Translations under genes and position numbers: made by a program | NCBI GenBank assembly: GCA_964242925.1 | Contig: CAXTBW010000005.1 | Span: 1 to 64,000 of the forward strand | DNA: 64,000 bases | Direction: 5' to 3' | DNA from: LMUY01 sp964242925 | GTDB lineage: Bacteria; Pseudomonadota; Alphaproteobacteria; Acetobacterales; Acetobacteraceae | Notes under the pieces: model-generated | Seen by the model: the letters and a program-made list of their open reading frames with translations, nothing else | Told to the model about the DNA's origin: nothing | Databases searched by the model: none | In this document: positions 8,532 to 17,916 of the stretch, piece after piece | Layout: each line of letters starts with the position of its first letter | Numbering within the stretch: position 1 is the first letter of the stretch

Positions 8532-9322
8532 TTTACGCATCGGGTAAAATGCTGGCGGAGGTGACGGACGGCGTCGGCCTGCTCACCTTCAACCAGCCCG
8601 AGAAGCGCAACGCCATGTCCGTCGAGATGTGGGAGGCGGTGAGCGCCATTTTGGACGGTTGGGCGCACGACGACGCTGTCCGCGTCGTCGTGCTGACCGG
8701 CGCCGGCGACAAGGCGTTCGTGTCGGGCGCCGACATCAGCCAGTTCGGCGAGAAGCGCAACAACGCCGACGCGCAGCGCGAGTACGACCGCCTGACCGGC
8801 GCCGGCCGCGCCAGCCTGGCCGCCTTCCCCAAGCCGGTGATCGCCCGCATCCGCGGCTTCTGCCTGGGCGGCGGGCTGGCCATCGCCATGCTGGCCGACC
8901 TGCGCATCGCGTCCGACGACAGCGCGTTCGGCATCCCTGCGGCGAAGTTAGGCATTGCCTACAGCCTGGACGCGATCGGCCGGCTGAGCTCGCTGGTCGG
9001 CCAGGCGAACGCGCGCATGATGCTGTTCAGCGGCGAGCGCATCGACGCGGCCGAGGCGCAGCGCATCGGCCTGGTGAACCGCGTCGTGCCCGTCGACGCG
9101 CTGGAGGACACGGTGAGCAAGCTGGCCCGCACCATCGCCGGCAACGCGCCGCTGTCGGTGACCGGCATGAAGCTGATCGTCAACAACACGCAGCGCGACC
9201 CGGCCGATCGCGACATGGACGCGGTCGCCGCCGCCATCGCCACCTGCTTCGACAGCGCCGATTACACCGAGGGCCGCACCGCGTTCATGCAGAAGCGCCG
9301 CCCGGTGTTCCAAGGGCGCTAA
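8528..9322 (+). CDS. Enoyl-CoA hydratase/isomerase (crotonase) family protein
   Basis: This 264-residue crotonase-fold protein acts on CoA esters. The two oxyanion-hole segments are clear (AFVSGADISQF and GFCLGGGLAIAML). The two catalytic glutamates of true enoyl-CoA hydratases appear replaced: PAAKLGIAY stands where PExxxG is usual, and ARMMLFSGERI has no glutamate at the second position. The reaction may therefore be isomerisation, hydrolysis or another crotonase chemistry rather than hydration. It overlaps the CoA-transferase by four bases and is followed nine bases later by the hydantoinase A gene, so all four genes are probably co-transcribed. Confidence 0.88.
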   Translation: MIYASGKMLAEVTDGVGLLTFNQPEKRNAMSVEMWEAVSAILDGWAHDDAVRVVVLTGAGDKAFVSGADISQFGEKRNNADAQREYDRLTGAGRASLAAFPKPVIARIRGFCLGGGLAIAMLADLRIASDDSAFGIPAAKLGIAYSLDAIGRLSSLVGQANARMMLFSGERIDAAEAQRIGLVNRVVPVDALEDTVSKLARTIAGNAPLSVTGMKLIVNNTQRDPADRDMDAVAAAIATCFDSADYTEGRTAFMQKRRPVFQGR

Positions 9323-9330
9323 AGCCGGGC

Positions 9331-11400
9331 ATGGCAGGCGCCAACCGGCTGGCCGTCGACATCGGCGGCACCTTCACCGACGTCGTCCTGGACCAGGGCG
9401 GCCAATTGCTTTCCACCAAGCTGCTCACGACCGGGGAGGCGCCCGAACGGGCCGTGCTGGACGGCGCCGCCGCAATTCTCGCCCAGGCGAGCCTGCCGGC
9501 GTCCGCCCTGGACCTGGTAATACACGGCACAACCCTGGCCACCAACGCGTTGATCGAGCGCAAGGGCGCGCGCACCGCGCTGGTCACGACCAAGGGCTTC
9601 CGCGATTCGCTCGAGATCGCCTACGAGCACCGCTTCGAGCAATACGACTTGTATATGGAGCGCCCTACGCCGCTGGTGGAGCGCGACCTGCGGCTGGAAG
9701 CGCCCGAGCGCCTGGCCGCCGACGGCGCCGTGCTTCTGGCGCTCGACGAGGCCGCGGTGCGCGCGCTGGCGCCCGTGCTGCGCGCGCACGACATCCAGTC
9801 GGTGGCGATCTGCTTCCTGCACGCCTACGTCAACCCGGCGCACGAGGAACGCGCGCGCGACATCCTGGCCGAGGAGCTGCCCGGCCTCGACATCTGCATC
9901 TCCGCCGAGGTGTGCCGCGAGATCCGCGAGTACGAGCGCACGTCCACCACCGTAGCCAATGCCTACGTGTTGCCGCTGATGGCGTCCTACCTGCAGCGCA
10001 TGCAGGACGGCCTGGCCGCGCTCGGCGCACGCTGTCCGCTGCTGCTGATGATGTCGTCCGGCGGGATCACCACGGTGCAGACGGCGCGCCGCTTTCCGGT
10101 GCGCCTGGTGGAGAGCGGGCCGGCCGGCGGCGCGATCCTCGCCCGCCACGTGGCGGCGCGCAACGGCGCCGCCCGCGCGATCGCGTTCGACATGGGCGGC
10201 ACCACGGCGAAGCTGACGCTGATCGACGACTACACCCCGCAGCAGTCGCGCCACTTCGAGATCGCCCGCGCCTACCGCTTCGTGCGCGGCAGCGGCATCC
10301 CCGTGCGCATCCCGGTGATCGACATGGTGGAGATCGGCGCGGGCGGCGGGTCGATCGCGCGAGTGGACCCGTTGCGCCGCATCGCGGTCGGGCCGGACAG
10401 CGCCGGGTCGGCCCCGGGGCCGGCCTGCTACGGCAGGGGCGGCGCGGCGGCGACGGTGACCGATGCGGACGTCGTGCTCGGCCGCATCGACCCAGCGGGT
10501 TTTGCCGGCGGCGCCGTGACGCTGGACGCGGCGCTGGCGGAGGCCGCCGTGCTGGCCTCGGTCGGCGCTACGCTGGGAATGTCGGCGGTGGAGGCGGCGC
10601 GCGGCATCGCGGAGATCGTGGACGAGACGATGGCCAGCGCCGCGCGGGTGCACGCGGTGGAGAACGGCAAGGACACCGCCGGCCGCACCCTGATCGCGTT
10701 CGGCGGCGCGGCGCCGCTGCACGCCGCCCGTCTCGCGCAGAAGCTGGGCATCGACCGCGTGCTGATCCCGGCCGACGCGGGGGTCGGCTCCGCGCTGGGC
10801 TTCCTGGACGCGCCGATCGGCTACGAGGTCGTGCGCACGCAACTCGTCCGCCTGGGCGACATCGACCCGGCCGTGATCGGGGCGCTGTTCGACGTGATGC
10901 GCGACGAAGCGACCGAAGTGGTGCGGCTCGGCGCGCCCGAGGCTGTGCTGCACGAGGTGCGCACCGGGTTCATGCGCTATCGCGGCCAAGGCCACGAGGT
11001 GGCGGTGCCGCTGCCCGACGGCCCGGTCGACCCGGTTGCCTTGCGCGCCGCGTTCGACGCCACCTACGCGCGGCTGTACGGCCGCGTCATCCCCGGGCTG
11101 GAGGTGGAGGCGCTCACCTGGATCCTGTCGCTGGCCGAGGCGCACGCGTTGCCCGAAGCCGCCGCCCTGCCGCCGGACGCGCCGCCCGGCCCGCCCACCG
11201 GCCGCCAACGCGTCGCCGACCCGGCCACGGGCATCGTCGCGGACGCCGCCACCTGGCGCCGCGACGCGCTGCCGCCCGGCGCCCGACTGGTCGGCCCGGC
11301 GGTGATCCTGGAGAGCGGCACCTCCACCATTGTGCCGCCCGGCTTCACCGCCAAGCTCGCCGCCGCCGGCGAGTTGCTGATCGAGAGGAGCGTCGCATGA
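9331..11400 (+). CDS. Hydantoinase/oxoprolinase family protein, subunit A
   Basis: This 689-residue protein is the HyuA-type ATP-dependent subunit found in N-methylhydantoinases, 5-oxoprolinases and acetone carboxylases. It has an ASKHA-type phosphate motif at the start (RLAVDIGGTFTDVVLDQGG), a second one (IAFDMGGTTAKLTLIDD), and a typical DMVEIGAGGGSIARVD segment. The ATG at 9331 begins nine bases after the crotonase stop. Its stop codon overlaps the ATG of subunit B by four bases, as expected for a heteromeric enzyme. Which cyclic amide or ketone it acts on cannot be decided from sequence. Confidence 0.93.
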   Translation: MAGANRLAVDIGGTFTDVVLDQGGQLLSTKLLTTGEAPERAVLDGAAAILAQASLPASALDLVIHGTTLATNALIERKGARTALVTTKGFRDSLEIAYEHRFEQYDLYMERPTPLVERDLRLEAPERLAADGAVLLALDEAAVRALAPVLRAHDIQSVAICFLHAYVNPAHEERARDILAEELPGLDICISAEVCREIREYERTSTTVANAYVLPLMASYLQRMQDGLAALGARCPLLLMMSSGGITTVQTARRFPVRLVESGPAGGAILARHVAARNGAARAIAFDMGGTTAKLTLIDDYTPQQSRHFEIARAYRFVRGSGIPVRIPVIDMVEIGAGGGSIARVDPLRRIAVGPDSAGSAPGPACYGRGGAAATVTDADVVLGRIDPAGFAGGAVTLDAALAEAAVLASVGATLGMSAVEAARGIAEIVDETMASAARVHAVENGKDTAGRTLIAFGGAAPLHAARLAQKLGIDRVLIPADAGVGSALGFLDAPIGYEVVRTQLVRLGDIDPAVIGALFDVMRDEATEVVRLGAPEAVLHEVRTGFMRYRGQGHEVAVPLPDGPVDPVALRAAFDATYARLYGRVIPGLEVEALTWILSLAEAHALPEAAALPPDAPPGPPTGRQRVADPATGIVADAATWRRDALPPGARLVGPAVILESGTSTIVPPGFTAKLAAAGELLIERSVA

Positions 11401-13019
11401 TCTCGGAAGTCGAACTGCAGATCATGTGGAACCGCTTGCTGTCGGTGGTGGAGGAGCAAGGGCAGACGCTGGTGCGCACCGCGTTCAGCACGTCGGCGCG
11501 AGAGGCGGGCGACATCTCCGCCGGGGTATTCGACATGCAAGGCCGCATGCTGGCGCAGGCGGTGACAGGCACGCCGGGCCACATCAACACGATGGCGGCC
11601 TCGGTTGGGCATTTCCTAAGGCGCTTCCCCGTGGAGGGCTGGAAGGAGGGCGACGTCTACGTCACCAACGACCCCTGGATGGGCACCGGGCATCTGTATG
11701 ACTTGGTGGTGGTCTCGCCCACTTTCCTCGACGGCCGCATGGTCGCGATGTTCGCCTGCACGTCGCACCTGGTGGACATGGGCGGCGTCGGCCAGACGCC
11801 GGAGGGGCGGCAGATCTGGCACGAGGGGCTGTTCATCCCGCTGATGAAGCTGGCCCGCGAAGGGGTGATGAACGAGGACCTGCTGGACATCATCCGCGCC
11901 AACGTGCGCGAGCCGGTGCAGGTGGTCGGCGACGTGTTCGCGCTGGTCGCCTGCAACGAGATCGGCAGCCGCCGGCTGGTGGAGATGATGCGCGAGTTCG
12001 GCCTGACGGAAGTGGAGACGCTAGGGGAGATGATCATCACCCGCAGCCGCGCCGCGATGGCCGAGGCGATCGGCAAGCTGCCGCAGGGCTCGTGGGACGC
12101 CGCCATGCGCATCGACGGCTACGAGCAGCCGGTCGACCTGGTGGCGCGGGTGACGATCGGGCCGGACAGCATCGAGGTGGACTACACGGGCACGTCCGGC
12201 ATGTCGTCCTACGCGATCAACTGCCCGCTCTGCTACACTGAGGCGTACACCACGTTTGGGGTGAACTGCGTCGTCGCGCCCTACGTTCCGAACAACGCGG
12301 GCACGCTGGCGGCGGTGACGGTGAAGGCGCCGCCGGGCTGCATCGTGAACGCGACCTATCCGGCGGCGGTGTACTCCCGCGCCACGATGGGCCACATGCT
12401 GCCGGACGTGGTGTACGGCGCGCTGGACCAGGCGCTGCCGGGCCGCGTGCCGGCGGAGGGCACGTCCAATCTATGGACGCTGAAACTGGTGGCCGGGCAT
12501 GGGCTGACCAGCGTGGGCGCCGAGGGCGGCACGCCGTTCATGGTGATGAGCTTCCACTCCGGCGGCGCCGGCGCCCGGCCGCAGCAGGACGGGCTGTCCG
12601 CGACGCCATTCCCCAGCGGCGTGCGCAACGTGCCTGTCGAGGTGACGGAGGCGATCACCCCGCTGGTGGTGTGGCGCAAGGAGCTTCGGCAGGATTCCGG
12701 CGGGGCTGGGCGGTTTCGCGGCGGGCTGGGCCAGGTGATGGAGATCGGCAGCCGGGAGGACGCGGCGTTCGGGCTGTTCGCCGGGTTCGAGCGGGTGAAG
12801 TTCGCGCCCCGCGGGCGGCATGGCGGCGGCGACGGCGCGCTGGGAAGCGTGAAGCTGGCGTCGGGCGCGACGCTGGCGCCGAAGGGGCTGCAGATCATCC
12901 CCGCCGGGGATCGCGTTGTGATCAGCATGCCCGGCGGCGGCGGGATGGGCTTGGCGGCGGAGCGCGATCCGAACGCGGTGCAGCGCGACGTGCGTCTCGG
13001 CTACGTGAGCACGACCTAA
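11397..13019 (+). CDS. Hydantoinase/oxoprolinase family protein, subunit B
   Basis: This is the HyuB-type partner (540 aa) of the preceding subunit. Family features include the N-terminal ELQIMWNRLLSVVEEQGQTL, the SxREAGDISAGVFD segment, HINTMAASVGHF, and a C-terminal glycine-rich stretch (SMPGGGGMG). The length is typical for separate B subunits (about 520-600). It closes a four-gene plus-strand operon (CoA-transferase, crotonase, A, B) that ends at a paired hairpin repeat. The context suggests that ring opening of a heterocycle or carboxylation feeds a CoA-ester pathway, which is inference. Confidence 0.93.
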   Translation: MISEVELQIMWNRLLSVVEEQGQTLVRTAFSTSAREAGDISAGVFDMQGRMLAQAVTGTPGHINTMAASVGHFLRRFPVEGWKEGDVYVTNDPWMGTGHLYDLVVVSPTFLDGRMVAMFACTSHLVDMGGVGQTPEGRQIWHEGLFIPLMKLAREGVMNEDLLDIIRANVREPVQVVGDVFALVACNEIGSRRLVEMMREFGLTEVETLGEMIITRSRAAMAEAIGKLPQGSWDAAMRIDGYEQPVDLVARVTIGPDSIEVDYTGTSGMSSYAINCPLCYTEAYTTFGVNCVVAPYVPNNAGTLAAVTVKAPPGCIVNATYPAAVYSRATMGHMLPDVVYGALDQALPGRVPAEGTSNLWTLKLVAGHGLTSVGAEGGTPFMVMSFHSGGAGARPQQDGLSATPFPSGVRNVPVEVTEAITPLVVWRKELRQDSGGAGRFRGGLGQVMEIGSREDAAFGLFAGFERVKFAPRGRHGGGDGALGSVKLASGATLAPKGLQIIPAGDRVVISMPGGGGMGLAAERDPNAVQRDVRLGYVSTT

Positions 13020-13030
13020 ACTTCCGCCAA

Positions 13031-13133
13031 AAACCCTCTCCTCTCGGAGAGGGTTGGGTGAGGGGTCCACGCGGCAAATTCCGTCGCGTAGGCCCCTCAC
13101 CCCGACCCTCTCCCATAGGGAGAGGGAGAAGGA
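13031..13133. repeat. Paired hairpin repeat, family B copy
   Basis: Two inverted arms lie here. The left is ACCCTCTCCTCTCGGAGAGG with GTTGGGTGAGGGG after it; the right is CCCCTCACCCCGACCCTCTC followed by CCATAGGGAGAGGGAG. Each arm is a self-complementary hairpin. The element separates the convergent hyuB-like and MDR genes and probably also serves as a terminator region. The centre (about 30 bases) differs from the other copies. Confidence 0.85.
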
Positions 13134-13138
13134 AGGAG

Positions 13139-14110
13139 TCACACGCTCAGCACGATCTTCCCCAAATGCTGGTTCGCCCGCATGTGCGCCTGGGCTTCCA
13201 CCGCCTGCTCCAGCGGAAACACCTTGTCGATCGGCAAAGCGAGCTTGCCCGCCTCCAGCGCCTCCCACAAATCCGCGCGCATCAGCCGGTTGATCTCGCG
13301 CACCTCCTCCACGCTGCGGGTGCGGAACGTGACGCCGATGTAGGCGATGCGCCGCGTGGCGTGCAGGTCGAAGTCGAACTCGCCCTTGTTGCCGCCAAGC
13401 CGCCCGACGTTGACGATGCGGCCCAGCACGCGCGTCGCCCGCATGTTGCCGTTCGCCACGCTTGCCGACACCTGGTCCACCACCAGGTCGACGCCCTTGC
13501 CGTCCGTCGCCGCCAATACCGCGTCCGGCCAGGCCGGGTCGCTGGTGTCCACCGCCAGCCCGGCGCCGAACTCCGCCAGCCGCGCCCGCCGACCGGCGTT
13601 GGTGGACGTGCCGATCACCAGCCCGGCGCCCAGCAGCCGCGCGATCTGCAACCCCATCAGGCCCACGCCGGAGCTGGCCCCCTGGATCATCACCGCCTGC
13701 CCCGGCTTCATCTGCCCATTCGTGACCAGCGCGTTGTGCATGGTCTGCAGGGCGATCGGCAGCGTGGCGGCCTGCTCCCAGCCCATGTTGTTGGCCGGGA
13801 CCGGGCTGACCCGGCCCCAATCGGTCACCGCATACTCCGCATAGCCGCCGCCGCCCGAGCACATCACCCGGTCGCCCTCGCGCACCCCCTGCACGCCGGC
13901 GCCCACGCCTGCGACCTCGCCGGCCCACTCCAGCCCGATCACCGCGCCCTTGCCGCCCAGCGGCCCATGCGCGTGCCCGGCGGCCATCGCCAGCTCCGCC
14001 CTGTTCAACCCGGCGGCGCGCACCCGCACCAACACCTCGCCCGGTCCGGGCTTCGGCGCCGGCACGTCCTGCAGCTCGAGCCCGTGTTCGCCGACCACCA
14101 TCGCGCGCAT
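13139..14110 (-). CDS. NAD(P)H:quinone oxidoreductase-like MDR protein
   Basis: This medium-chain dehydrogenase/reductase (323 aa) of the zinc-free quinone oxidoreductase (QOR) group has a GroES-like N-terminal domain (GEVLVRVRAAGLNRAEL, GLEWAGEV) and an NADPH-binding Rossmann motif (GASSGVGLMGLQIA). The zinc-ligating cysteines of alcohol dehydrogenases are absent. It probably reduces quinones or enones using NADPH. Its ATG at 14110 is divergent from the luciferase-like gene, with a 68-base spacer. The C-terminus ends GKIVLSV, as is common in this family. Confidence 0.9.
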   Translation of the reverse strand: MRAMVVGEHGLELQDVPAPKPGPGEVLVRVRAAGLNRAELAMAAGHAHGPLGGKGAVIGLEWAGEVAGVGAGVQGVREGDRVMCSGGGGYAEYAVTDWGRVSPVPANNMGWEQAATLPIALQTMHNALVTNGQMKPGQAVMIQGASSGVGLMGLQIARLLGAGLVIGTSTNAGRRARLAEFGAGLAVDTSDPAWPDAVLAATDGKGVDLVVDQVSASVANGNMRATRVLGRIVNVGRLGGNKGEFDFDLHATRRIAYIGVTFRTRSVEEVREINRLMRADLWEALEAGKLALPIDKVFPLEQAVEAQAHMRANQHLGKIVLSV

Positions 14111-14178
14111 CGTTGCATTCCTTCCCTGGAAGTTGGACGTTCGTGCTGGCGCGGCGGCGAGTCAAACGGAGGCCACCC

Positions 14179-15246
14179 ATGAAGTTCGGCAATTTCATGT
14201 TCACCGAAAGCCGCGACCCCGCGCGCGAGGGCGAGGTGCTGGACGAGGTTCTGGCCGAGGTGCGCCTCACCGAACAGCTGGGCTTCGACACGGTCTGGCT
14301 CGGCGAGCACCATTTCGACGGCAGCTGCGCCTACGTGGACCCGGTCAGCTTCGCCGCCGCCATCGCCGCCATGACGTCGAGCATCCGAATCGGGCTGGCG
14401 GTGGCGCAGATGTCGCTGCACCATCCGATCCGCCTGGCGGAGCAGCTGTCGCTGATCGACCACATCAGCAAGGGCCGCCTGCTGGTCGGGCTCGGGCGCG
14501 GCACCGCCTACAACATCTACGAGTACCAGGGTTTCGGCATCGAGGCGGCGGAGGCGCAGGCGCGGTTCGAGGAGGCGACCGCGATCGTGCTGCAGGCGTG
14601 GACCAGCGAAGGCCCCTTCCAGCACCACGGCCGGTTCTGGGACTTGGACGTGCCAGTTCTGCGGCCCCGCCCGTTCACCCGGCCGCATCCGTTCACCATC
14701 CACGCGGCCGCCAGCGAGGCGTCGCTGGTCGAGCTGGGCCGGGCCGGCAAGCCGTTCCTGATGAACGTGCAGAACGCGGAGACCACCCGCGCCCGCATCG
14801 CCGCCTGGCGTGGCGCGGCGCAGGCGGCGGGCTTCGGCGCCGCCCACCTGGCGGCGGCGCTGGAGCAGAGCTGGGTGTGGCGCAACGTGTTCGTGGCGGA
14901 CACCGACGCCGAGGCGGAGCGGACCGGCCTGGCCGCATTCACCGCCATGGGCCAGCACCGGTCCGCGATGCGCAACCGGGTGGCGGCGGAGAAGGGCGTC
15001 ACCATGGCCAGCCACGGCGGCCACCACGCGGCGGCGAAGATCGACCCGCGCCAGGCGTTGATCTTCGGCGCCCCCGCGACCGTGGCGGCCGATTTGGCGG
15101 AGATCGAGGCGATGGGCGTGGGCGGCGTGATCTGCGCCTTCCGCCTCGGCCCGTTGAGCTATGCCGACACCGCCCGCAGCCTGACGCTGTTCGCGGAGGA
15201 GGTGGTTCCGCTGCTGGCCCGGCAGCCGCAGCGCCGCGTTGCCTAA
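14179..15246 (+). CDS. LLM-class flavin-dependent oxidoreductase
   Basis: This 355-residue protein belongs to the bacterial-luciferase-like monooxygenases, which use reduced FMN from a partner reductase. Typical elements are MKFGNFMFTESR at the start, LGFDTVWLGEHHFDG in the first third, and LIDHISKGRLLVGLGRGTA. I chose the ATG at 14179 because CGGAGG lies six bases upstream; an earlier ATG at 14113 lacks such a site and adds residues unlike the family. The substrate is unknown. It stands alone between a divergent MDR reductase and the aminotransferase at 15308. Confidence 0.9.
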   Translation: MKFGNFMFTESRDPAREGEVLDEVLAEVRLTEQLGFDTVWLGEHHFDGSCAYVDPVSFAAAIAAMTSSIRIGLAVAQMSLHHPIRLAEQLSLIDHISKGRLLVGLGRGTAYNIYEYQGFGIEAAEAQARFEEATAIVLQAWTSEGPFQHHGRFWDLDVPVLRPRPFTRPHPFTIHAAASEASLVELGRAGKPFLMNVQNAETTRARIAAWRGAAQAAGFGAAHLAAALEQSWVWRNVFVADTDAEAERTGLAAFTAMGQHRSAMRNRVAAEKGVTMASHGGHHAAAKIDPRQALIFGAPATVAADLAEIEAMGVGGVICAFRLGPLSYADTARSLTLFAEEVVPLLARQPQRRVA

Positions 15247-15307
15247 GCTTGCCGCTGGCCCGTCGCGGGCGCACCTTAGCCGGTAAATAACCTACTGGGC
15301 GAGACAC

Positions 15308-16504
15308 ATGGCATTCAAGAGCGGGCGGCACTTCCTCCAGATTCCGGGGCCGAGCAACGTGCCCGACCGGGTGCTGCGAGCCATCGACATGCCCACCATG
15401 GACCATCGCGGGCCGGATTTCGCGACACTGGGCCGCACCGTGCTGGAGGGCTGCCAGGCGGTGTTCCAGACCAGCGGCCCCGTGGTCATCTTCCCCGGCA
15501 GCGGCACCGGCGCGTGGGAGGCGGCGATCGTCAACACGCTGTCCCCCGGCGACAAGGTGGTCATGGTGGAGACCGGGCAGTTCGCGACGCTGTGGCGCCA
15601 GATGGCGGCGCGGCTGAAGCTGGAGGTGGACTTCATCCCCGGCGACTGGCGGCACGGCGTGGACGCCGCGGTCATCGAGCAGCACCTGGCCGCCGACACG
15701 GCGCACGCCATCAAGGCGGTGATGGTGGTGCACAACGAGACGTCGACCGGCGTCACCAGCCGCATCCCGCCCGTGCGCGAGGCGATGGATCGCACCGGCC
15801 ACCCGGCGCTGCTGATGGTGGACGTCATCTCCTCGCTGGGCTCGGTCGACTACAAGCATGACGCGTGGGGCGTGGACGTCTCGGTCGCGTGCTCGCAGAA
15901 GGGGCTGATGCTGCCGCCGGGCCTGGGTTTCAACGCGGTCAGCGAGAAGGCGCTGGCGGCATCCAAGACGGGCGGCATGGCGCGGTCCTACTGGGACTGG
16001 GCAGAGATGATCGCCTCGAACAAGACCGGGTATTTCCCCTACACGCCGTCCACCAACCTGCTTTACGGCCTGCGCGAGGCGCTCGCGATGCTGCAGGAGG
16101 AGGGGCTGGAGAACGTGTTCGCCCGCCATCGCCGCCACGCCGAGGCCACCCGCGCGGCAGTGCGCGCCTGGGGGCTGGAGGTGCTATGCCTCGACCCGCG
16201 CGATCACTCGCCCGTGCTGACGACGGTGATGATGCCGGACGGGCACGATGCGGATGCGTTCCGGGCGACGGTGCTGGACCGCTACGACATGTCGCTGGGC
16301 ACGGGCTTGGCGAAGCTGAAGGGCCGCGTGTTCCGCATCGGCCATCTGGGCAACTTCAACGACCTGGCGCTGATGGGCACGCTGGCCGGCGTCGAGATGG
16401 GCCTGCATGACGCCGCCGTGCCGCACCGCCAGGGCGGGGTCGCCGCCGCGATGGACGTGCTCGCCGGCCGACGCAGCGAGCAGGAAGCCGCCAAAGCCGC
16501 TTGA
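15308..16504 (+). CDS. Serine-glyoxylate-type aminotransferase (class V, PLP)
   Basis: This 398-residue aminotransferase of the alanine/serine-glyoxylate group transfers an amino group to glyoxylate, yielding glycine. The N-terminus (RHFLQIPGPSNVPDRVLRAI, MDHRGPDF) is highly characteristic, and the PLP lysine is Lys198 in ACSQKGLMLPPGL. Members serve the serine cycle, glyoxylate detoxification or purine-derived glyoxylate. Downstream lie a carrier and an FAD/Fe-S hydroxyacid dehydrogenase that could generate glyoxylate from glycolate, which supports a glyoxylate-centred module. Whether alanine or serine is the better donor cannot be told. Confidence 0.9.
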   Translation: MAFKSGRHFLQIPGPSNVPDRVLRAIDMPTMDHRGPDFATLGRTVLEGCQAVFQTSGPVVIFPGSGTGAWEAAIVNTLSPGDKVVMVETGQFATLWRQMAARLKLEVDFIPGDWRHGVDAAVIEQHLAADTAHAIKAVMVVHNETSTGVTSRIPPVREAMDRTGHPALLMVDVISSLGSVDYKHDAWGVDVSVACSQKGLMLPPGLGFNAVSEKALAASKTGGMARSYWDWAEMIASNKTGYFPYTPSTNLLYGLREALAMLQEEGLENVFARHRRHAEATRAAVRAWGLEVLCLDPRDHSPVLTTVMMPDGHDADAFRATVLDRYDMSLGTGLAKLKGRVFRIGHLGNFNDLALMGTLAGVEMGLHDAAVPHRQGGVAAAMDVLAGRRSEQEAAKAA

Positions 16505-16518
16505 GGCCTGGCTGTCTT

Positions 16519-16625
16519 AAAAGCCCTCTTCCTCTGGGAGAGGGTTGGGTGAGGGGTCCCGCGCACGAAGCCTGCGGCGTCCGTCCCCTCACCCCAACCC
16601 TCTCTCAGAAGGAGAGGGAGAAGCG
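16519..16625. repeat. Paired hairpin repeat, family B copy
   Basis: The left arm (AGCCCTCTTCCTCTGGGAGAGG, then GTTGGGTGAGGGG) and inverted right arm (CCCCTCACCCCAACCCTCTC, then TCAGAAGGAGAGGGAG) flank a unique centre of about 35 bases. The purine-rich right end lies only 8-20 bases ahead of the MFS start codon at 16633 and may supply part of its ribosome-binding region. Confidence 0.85.
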
Positions 16626-16632
16626 ATAGGGA

Positions 16633-17916
16633 ATGACCATGGCCAACCTGTTCCGGCGGAACGTGAGCACGAACGTCCTGCTGATGCTCTGCGCGATGTA
16701 TTTCATCACCTACGTCGACCGCGTGAACGTCAGCAGCGCGGCCGAGTCGCTCAAGCTGGACCTGGGGTTGACCAACACCCAGCTCGGCTTGGCCTTCTCG
16801 GTCTTCGGCTACCCCTATCTCATCTTCCAGGTGGTCGGAGGCTGGTTCGGCGACCGCTTCGGCGCACGCTGGACCCTCACCATCTGCGGCGCCATCTGGG
16901 CCCTCGCCACCATGCTCACCGGCGCCGTCAACGGGCTGTACGCGCTGCTCGCGGTGCGCGTGCTGCTCGGCTTCGGCGAGGGCGCCACCTTTCCCGTCGC
17001 CACCCGCGCCATGGCGACCTGGCTGCCCGGCGGCAAGTCCGGCTGGGCGCAGGGCATCACCCACGCCTGCGCCCGCATCGGCAACGCCATCACGCCGCCG
17101 CTGGTCGTGGCGCTGATCGCCTACTTCAGCTGGCGCGCCTCCTTCGTGGTGGTGGGCGCCGCCTCCATGCTGTGGGTCATCGCATGGTGCGCCTACTTCC
17201 GCGACGACCCGACCAAGCACCCCGGCATCACCCCGGAACAGCTCGCCGCCTTGCCCCCGCAGCGCGTCCGCGGCGCCGCCAACCCGGTGCCTTGGGGCCC
17301 GCTGCTGCGGCGCATGGCGCCCGTCATCTTCGTGTATTTCTGCTACGGTTGGACGCTGTGGACCTTCCTGTCCTGGGTGCCGCAATTCCTGTTGCACAAC
17401 TACAACCTCAACCTCAAGAACTCCGCCCTGTTCGCCTCCCTGGTGTTCACCGGCGGCGTTCTGGGCGACGCCCTAGGGGGCTTCATCAGCGACTGGCTGT
17501 TCCGCCGCACCGGCAGCCTCATCGTGGCCCGGCGCAATCTGGTGATCGTCGGCATGGCGGGCTCGCTGCTCTGCTCCGTGCCCATCCTGTTCAGCGCCGA
17601 CCCGGTCGTCGCGGCAATCTGCCTGTCGGCCACGTTCTTCTTCGCGGAGCTCACCATCGGGCCGATGTGGGCCATCCCAATGGACATAGCCCCCGCCCAC
17701 GCGGGCACCGCCAGCGGGCTGATGAACACCGGGTCCGCCGTGGCGGCGATCCTGTCGCCGCTGGTGTTCGGCTGGGTGATCGACCAGACGGGAAGCTGGA
17801 CCCTGCCCTTCCTCGGCACGATGGGCCTGATGCTGATCGGCCTGGTCGCCGCTTTCGCGATGCGCCCGGACCAGAGCTTCACCCGACCCGTCGACGTGGC
17901 GCCGACCTTTGCTTGA
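16633..17916 (+). CDS. MFS transporter, anion:cation symporter (ACS) family-like
   Basis: This twelve-helix major facilitator (427 aa) sits in the inner membrane. The first helix is followed by YVDRVNVSSAAE, the region typical of ACS carriers (tartrate, glucarate, phthalate, hexuronates), and the loop motif GGWFGDRFGARW follows helix 2. It probably imports an organic anion by proton symport. Its end overlaps the next gene by eight bases (TTG start inside the last codons), coupling it to the FAD/Fe-S dehydrogenase, so the likely cargo is a hydroxy acid. An ATG at 16639, better spaced from AGGGA, is an alternative start. Confidence 0.88.
   Translation: MTMANLFRRNVSTNVLLMLCAMYFITYVDRVNVSSAAESLKLDLGLTNTQLGLAFSVFGYPYLIFQVVGGWFGDRFGARWTLTICGAIWALATMLTGAVNGLYALLAVRVLLGFGEGATFPVATRAMATWLPGGKSGWAQGITHACARIGNAITPPLVVALIAYFSWRASFVVVGAASMLWVIAWCAYFRDDPTKHPGITPEQLAALPPQRVRGAANPVPWGPLLRRMAPVIFVYFCYGWTLWTFLSWVPQFLLHNYNLNLKNSALFASLVFTGGVLGDALGGFISDWLFRRTGSLIVARRNLVIVGMAGSLLCSVPILFSADPVVAAICLSATFFFAELTIGPMWAIPMDIAPAHAGTASGLMNTGSAVAAILSPLVFGWVIDQTGSWTLPFLGTMGLMLIGLVAAFAMRPDQSFTRPVDVAPTFA

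Noticed and set aside
9319..11208. Long minus-strand open frame of 629 codons
   Set aside because: It is antisense to the hydantoinase A gene, whose motifs are unambiguous. High GC removes stops from the opposite strand; the translation is Arg/His/Gln-rich and matches nothing.
12471..14291. Minus-strand frame of 606 codons spanning hyuB-like, repeat and MDR regions
   Set aside because: It is out of phase with the MDR gene and antisense to the hydantoinase B gene; no family motif.
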